From assembly GCF_040436345.1 (NCBI RefSeq), contig NC_133235.1:23026660-23090659 (forward strand): 64,000 bases of DNA, in the 5' to 3' direction. Source of the DNA: Pagrus major. Lineage: Eukaryota > Chordata > Actinopteri > Spariformes > Sparidae. Positions 60,901 to 64,000 of this stretch are shown piece by piece. How positions within the stretch are numbered: position 1 is the first letter of the stretch; each line of letters opens with the position of its first letter. The notes under the pieces were generated by a model. It saw only the letters and a program-made list of their open reading frames with translations, ran no database searches and had not been told where the DNA came from. The position numbers and the translations under genes are program-made.

Positions 60901-63297
60901 AAATTTAATGGATTCATTGTTATAAATACTTAGCTCAAACCAGAAACAATTAGTCAAAATAGGTAGCTAAAAGTAAAGGATGGACAGTTGTACTAACATT
61001 AGCTAAAAGTAAAGGATGGACAGTTGTACTAACATTAGCTCAAAGTAAAGGATGATCAGTTTTAATAGTTAGCTAAAATGGACAAATAGTTAAAAGTGAA
61101 GGAAGTAATGATAAACATTTAAGTTGGACCTTTATGGAGTTCAGACAACAGACAAAACCTGGGAATTATGAATGATGCTAGCTGTCAGCTGAGAATAATT
61201 TGTAGAGGCTTCAGTCATGTTAATTCCATTAAACTGAAACTTCAAGCTGGAGTAAACCCCTCCTTGTGGAAACAAACGACTACGGAAAACATCGTGTTAT
61301 TATTTTTTGCCTTCTTATTAAATCAAGCTGTCCAGAAGGCACAACCTTTTACACACAGGGACTATTTAATAAACAAGTTTGTTTGACATCCAGTGCCCGG
61401 CCGGTGCCTGGTTTGGGCCTGGCCGGTTGTTACTGGTTGCAGCCTGCCGCCCTCCGTGACCGCACAAGCTGCCTTTTGTGCCCTCGGCTGAAGGCCTCAT
61501 TGATGGCTAAGCTGGCCAGAGGCCCGGGCCTCCAAACCTCCGGCCAGCTACGGTACAGGATGCTTAACACGACTCAGAGTCAACACTGCAGCATTAAAAT
61601 ACTCACATCAGAAGTGCATATCAGAGTTTAGAAGATGCCGCAGCCAACGTGCCGACACTGAAGACTTGAGATCATACAGTATCATTTGCACTAGTTATCT
61701 TCGTTATCGTGTTCCTGTTTCTGCTCTTTCAGAGAGAATAATTCAAGTTTTCTTTGATAATGGCAGAGAAAAGATGTAAAACGGGGTCAAGGAGTTTACT
61801 GAGGGGCGTCAGCGGCTACAAAGTAAATATGTAGCATTAAATAAGCTGAGTGTAAATATGTTTGGACTACGGTTTTGTTGGTATGTGTAGAGTTGAGGAT
61901 AGGATAAGTGAATCAGTGAGTGGGTGGGCTTGTGTGTGAAGAGTTTGGTTTTTCAGGGGTGATGAAGATCAAATTTTTTCCTTTTTTTCCTTCAGATTTC
62001 AAAAGAATAGCTGTACAGCCATTTAATTAGCGTCACGGCGACGGCAACCACAATCACCAAGAACATTTTTGATGGTCTATCCTCAACTGCGCATTCAATC
62101 GAGTTGTGTTAGGAAAAACAGAAATGTGGTTCAGAATGAGACTTTTTGTTCTTTGGCTACTGAAGAGGTGTGAAAAGTCTCAGGGTAACTTCGTGCTCAG
62201 ATGGGAGGAATGTCAGAGGACAATTTGGGATGGAAAGAGAACAGACGACTGATTGGCAGAGGATGAGAGAGCAGAGAGTTGTACAGAAAGCTGTTTGTGC
62301 CGAAGCATAAAATATCTTCTACTCCACTGAAATAATTAAGCAAACCTTAGTTGAAGGAGTTTTATGGACAAAAGACAAGCTTGGTTGAACCCTCGAGGAA
62401 AACATGTGGAGAGGCTTTATGGAGAGGCTCAAACGGACAAAATGTTCATCCTCTACAAAGACATCCTTATGCTCAGGCCTGAGCCGTTAACCCAGGTAGA
62501 CAGAGAGAGGCTGTTGGAGTCATTACAGACGGGGCCATGTATGCAGCTCAGCATCCCCGAGGCCTCAGCGTCCAGAGAAAAGTCAAACAGAGCCATTAGC
62601 AAAGCAGTGCGCCTCGTCAGTGAAATGACTGCCTTAAGAAAACACACAGAGTCAAAACTGCACAGCAGGTCAGCATCAGGGTCTAAGAGACTTTCTTCTT
62701 GATCTGCAGAGACGGTTTCAGACCCTGCCTCAACAGACACCCAGGACACAATGTCCGGAGATCCACCCAGTGACGTCACCACCAAAGACCCTTTCCAGGA
62801 CATGACGGAGCAGCCGTCCACCTCCGATTACGAGGACATCACGCACTCCCAGGCCATGGATGAGGAGGAAGGTAAAACTGACATTTGACGAAGCATTTAC
62901 AACCACCACATTTGTGTCAATCACGTGTGCCCAAAACATAAAAATTCAGTCATTATCTACTGGGTGAAGTTTTGTTGTCCAGAGCTTCACAGCAAAACAG
63001 CATTGCACTGAAGAAGATGGGGAGATTGCTGCAACACTGTTTCGCTGTGAAGCTCCAGAAATGTTTTCAACCCCATGCCAATTTTCCATCGGCATGGGGT
63101 TGCGTGGATAATGACTGACTTTTTTAATGTTTGGGTGAACTGTTCCTTTAAAACTGCATCTCTTCCTGTGTGTATGTGTGTGCGCAGGGGTGCTGGGGCC
63201 AGGGGCCATCACAGCCATCGTTATAGCAGTGTTCCTGGGAGCGTCTGTGCTCCTCGCCCTCATCGTCATCACGCTCAGGAAATTCACCGCCTCCTAG
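57912..63297 (+). CDS. snorc: SNORC, cartilage membrane proteoglycan
   Basis: Three coding exons: 57,912-57,987, 62,710-62,871 and 63,188-63,297. All GT-AG, each junction after one base, together 115 codons plus stop (human 121). Exon 1 is a signal peptide (RFLLLVLLGLMVAFVHT). Exon 2 is a Ser/Thr/Asp/Pro-rich acidic ectodomain (residues 26-79) with one Ser-Gly, MSGDPP at 41-42, a possible glycosaminoglycan site. Exon 3 is GVLGPGAITAIVIAV...LALIVITLRKFTAS, which matches the diagnostic C-terminus of mammalian SNORC (LGPGAIAAIVIAALLA..., ALRKFSAS). In mammals it is a chondroitin-sulphate type I membrane protein of chondrocytes that modulates their maturation. It lies downstream of gigyf2 in the same orientation as in human. 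Intron 1 is 4.7 kb. The 3' UTR opens with a (TG)n tract and probably leaves the window; no AATAAA was noticed. Confidence 0.9.
60745..61100. repeat. Degenerate minisatellite in snorc intron 1
   Basis: Core units related to GTTGAAATAGTTAGCTAAAA/GTAATGA are repeated with variation. At 60,970-61,075 three better-preserved 36-bp units carry TAGCTAAAAGTAAAGGATGG/ACAGTTGTACTAACAT. Confidence 0.75.
62364..62702 (+). other. Unexplained open frame before snorc exon 2
   Basis: 112 codons from MDKRQAWLNPRG to the TGA at 62,700-62,702, only 7 bases before exon 2 of snorc and in the same frame. Its composition looks protein-like (QVDRERLLESLQ, SKAVRLVSEMTALRKH), but no family is recognised and no acceptor supports it as an exon. 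A 122-codon frame overlaps it on the other strand. Either chance open sequence or an uncharacterised exon. Confidence 0.2.
62941..63151. mobile_element. MITE remnant in last snorc intron
   Basis: Ends with GTTTGGGTGAACTGTTCCTT/TAAA, the same terminus family as the element at 25,753-26,561; the left end is worn. It contains two hairpins. AGAGCTTCACAGCAAAACAG (from about 62,980) pairs with CTGTTTCGCTGTGAAGCTCC (to about 63,056). CAACCCCATGCC pairs with GGCATGGGGTTG near 63,069-63,103. Confidence 0.7.
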
Positions 63298-64000
63298 AGT
63301 GAATACATCGCATCTTGTGTGTGTGTGTGCGCGTGTGTTCGTGTTTGTGTGTGTTTGTGCATCACGAGTGTGTCGACGGTTTCTCTTTCGCCTCTTAGCT
63401 GGCTCCGTGTCTTCCTTTGAGAGATGAGTTTGTGTCTTTTGCTTCGCTGTAGATGCTAAGAAATTGTGGCAGGTCCCTTTACTATTTACAGATGTGCTCC
63501 TGTAAACACTCTGACTGTTGCTCAACGTGTCAACTTGTTGCTAAAGGTGCGATGTTAGAAACTGGCTGGCTCTTCCAGTGGAAATCCGAGCGTGTTCATG
63601 TCATTTCAGCATTTTTTTCAAAGTCTTGCATGCATGCTCCAAATGGTTTTTAATGACTTTTTCTTGAGAGTTTGATGTGAAGCATCCTGCATGTGTTTGC
63701 TCTTATTTGTACATGAGGTGTTGTGTGCTTTTGTTAGTCTGTGTCTCACTTTTCTCCTTCAACGAGATTTGAGACGTATGCCTACACGTGAGGTTTTTAT
63801 TAGTCTTTCACAATGATTTCACCTCGTGCCAAAATAATTTCTAAAATATTCCCGCGGTGTCACCCGTGTACAAGTTTTGAAAGTTTGTATTGCACCATTT
63901 ACAAACATTTGTAGAGTCAAAATAAGAAGAAAACATTTGAAAAAGGCTTCTTCGATGAATGTAAACAGGGTAGTTGGGGTTTGTTTTTACCTGCAGAGCA
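63298..64000 (+). other. snorc: snorc 3' UTR and beyond
   Basis: Starts with a (TG)n/(CG) tract at about 63,318-63,360, then T-rich sequence with several TTTGT/TGTTTG motifs. No second gene seen before the window ends. Confidence 0.45.

Noticed and set aside
62453-62821. 122-codon minus-strand frame over snorc exon 2
   Set aside because: Overlaps the well-supported snorc exon on the opposite strand and has no recognisable family.
1-64000. Retroviral, LTR or other virus-like fossils
   Set aside because: No gag, pol, env, integrase or capsid-like frames and no long direct terminal repeats were noticed.

Overview
The window is nuclear DNA from a ray-finned fish, most likely a teleost. It has short GT-AG introns, many small palindromic (MITE-like) elements of kinds typical of fish genomes, abundant CA/TG microsatellites, and genes whose proteins match vertebrate families. 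No bacterial, organellar, retroviral, LTR or Polinton-like sequence was recognised. Four protein genes could be assembled from splice sites and reading frame, plus four tRNA genes.

Layout. Positions 1-24.8 kb hold no recognisable gene. They contain a 1.2-kb minisatellite of about 45 units of 27 bp (643-1857), several palindromic MITEs, interspersed-repeat fragments, and ordinary AT-rich intergenic or intronic sequence. From 27.3 to 28.0 kb on the minus strand lies a single-exon coding region for a two-pass membrane protein, best called tmem275. From 33.6 to 37.6 kb, also on the minus strand, lies the four-exon gene for kinocilin (kncn). Single-frame ORF calling misses it because all four coding exons are short. 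The two are also neighbours in human (1p33). Between and around them are nested inverted-repeat elements.

Positions 39.26-40.65 kb hold four tRNA genes of four different isotypes: Gly-TCC, Ile-AAT and Pro-AGG on the minus strand, Trp-CCA on the plus strand. Positions 41.5-55.5 kb on the plus strand are gigyf2. It has one 5' UTR exon and 28 coding exons, and the assembled frame is 1333 codons plus stop. The product has an N-terminal 4EHP-binding motif, a GYF domain, a long charged coiled coil and Gln-rich tracts. Positions 57.9-63.3 kb on the plus strand are snorc, a small type I membrane proteoglycan of cartilage. It is the same downstream neighbour, in the same orientation, as in human 2q37.

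The genes do not form one pathway. GIGYF2 works with 4EHP in translational repression and mRNA turnover. SNORC acts in chondrocytes. Kinocilin is a hair-cell and cilium protein. TMEM275 is uncharacterised. What is notable is the linkage of two conserved gene pairs that lie on different human chromosomes, a symmetric 36-nt microexon in gigyf2, a pair of RFX X-box-like sites upstream of kncn, and a minisatellite that resembles part of a dispersed repeat found 23 kb away.
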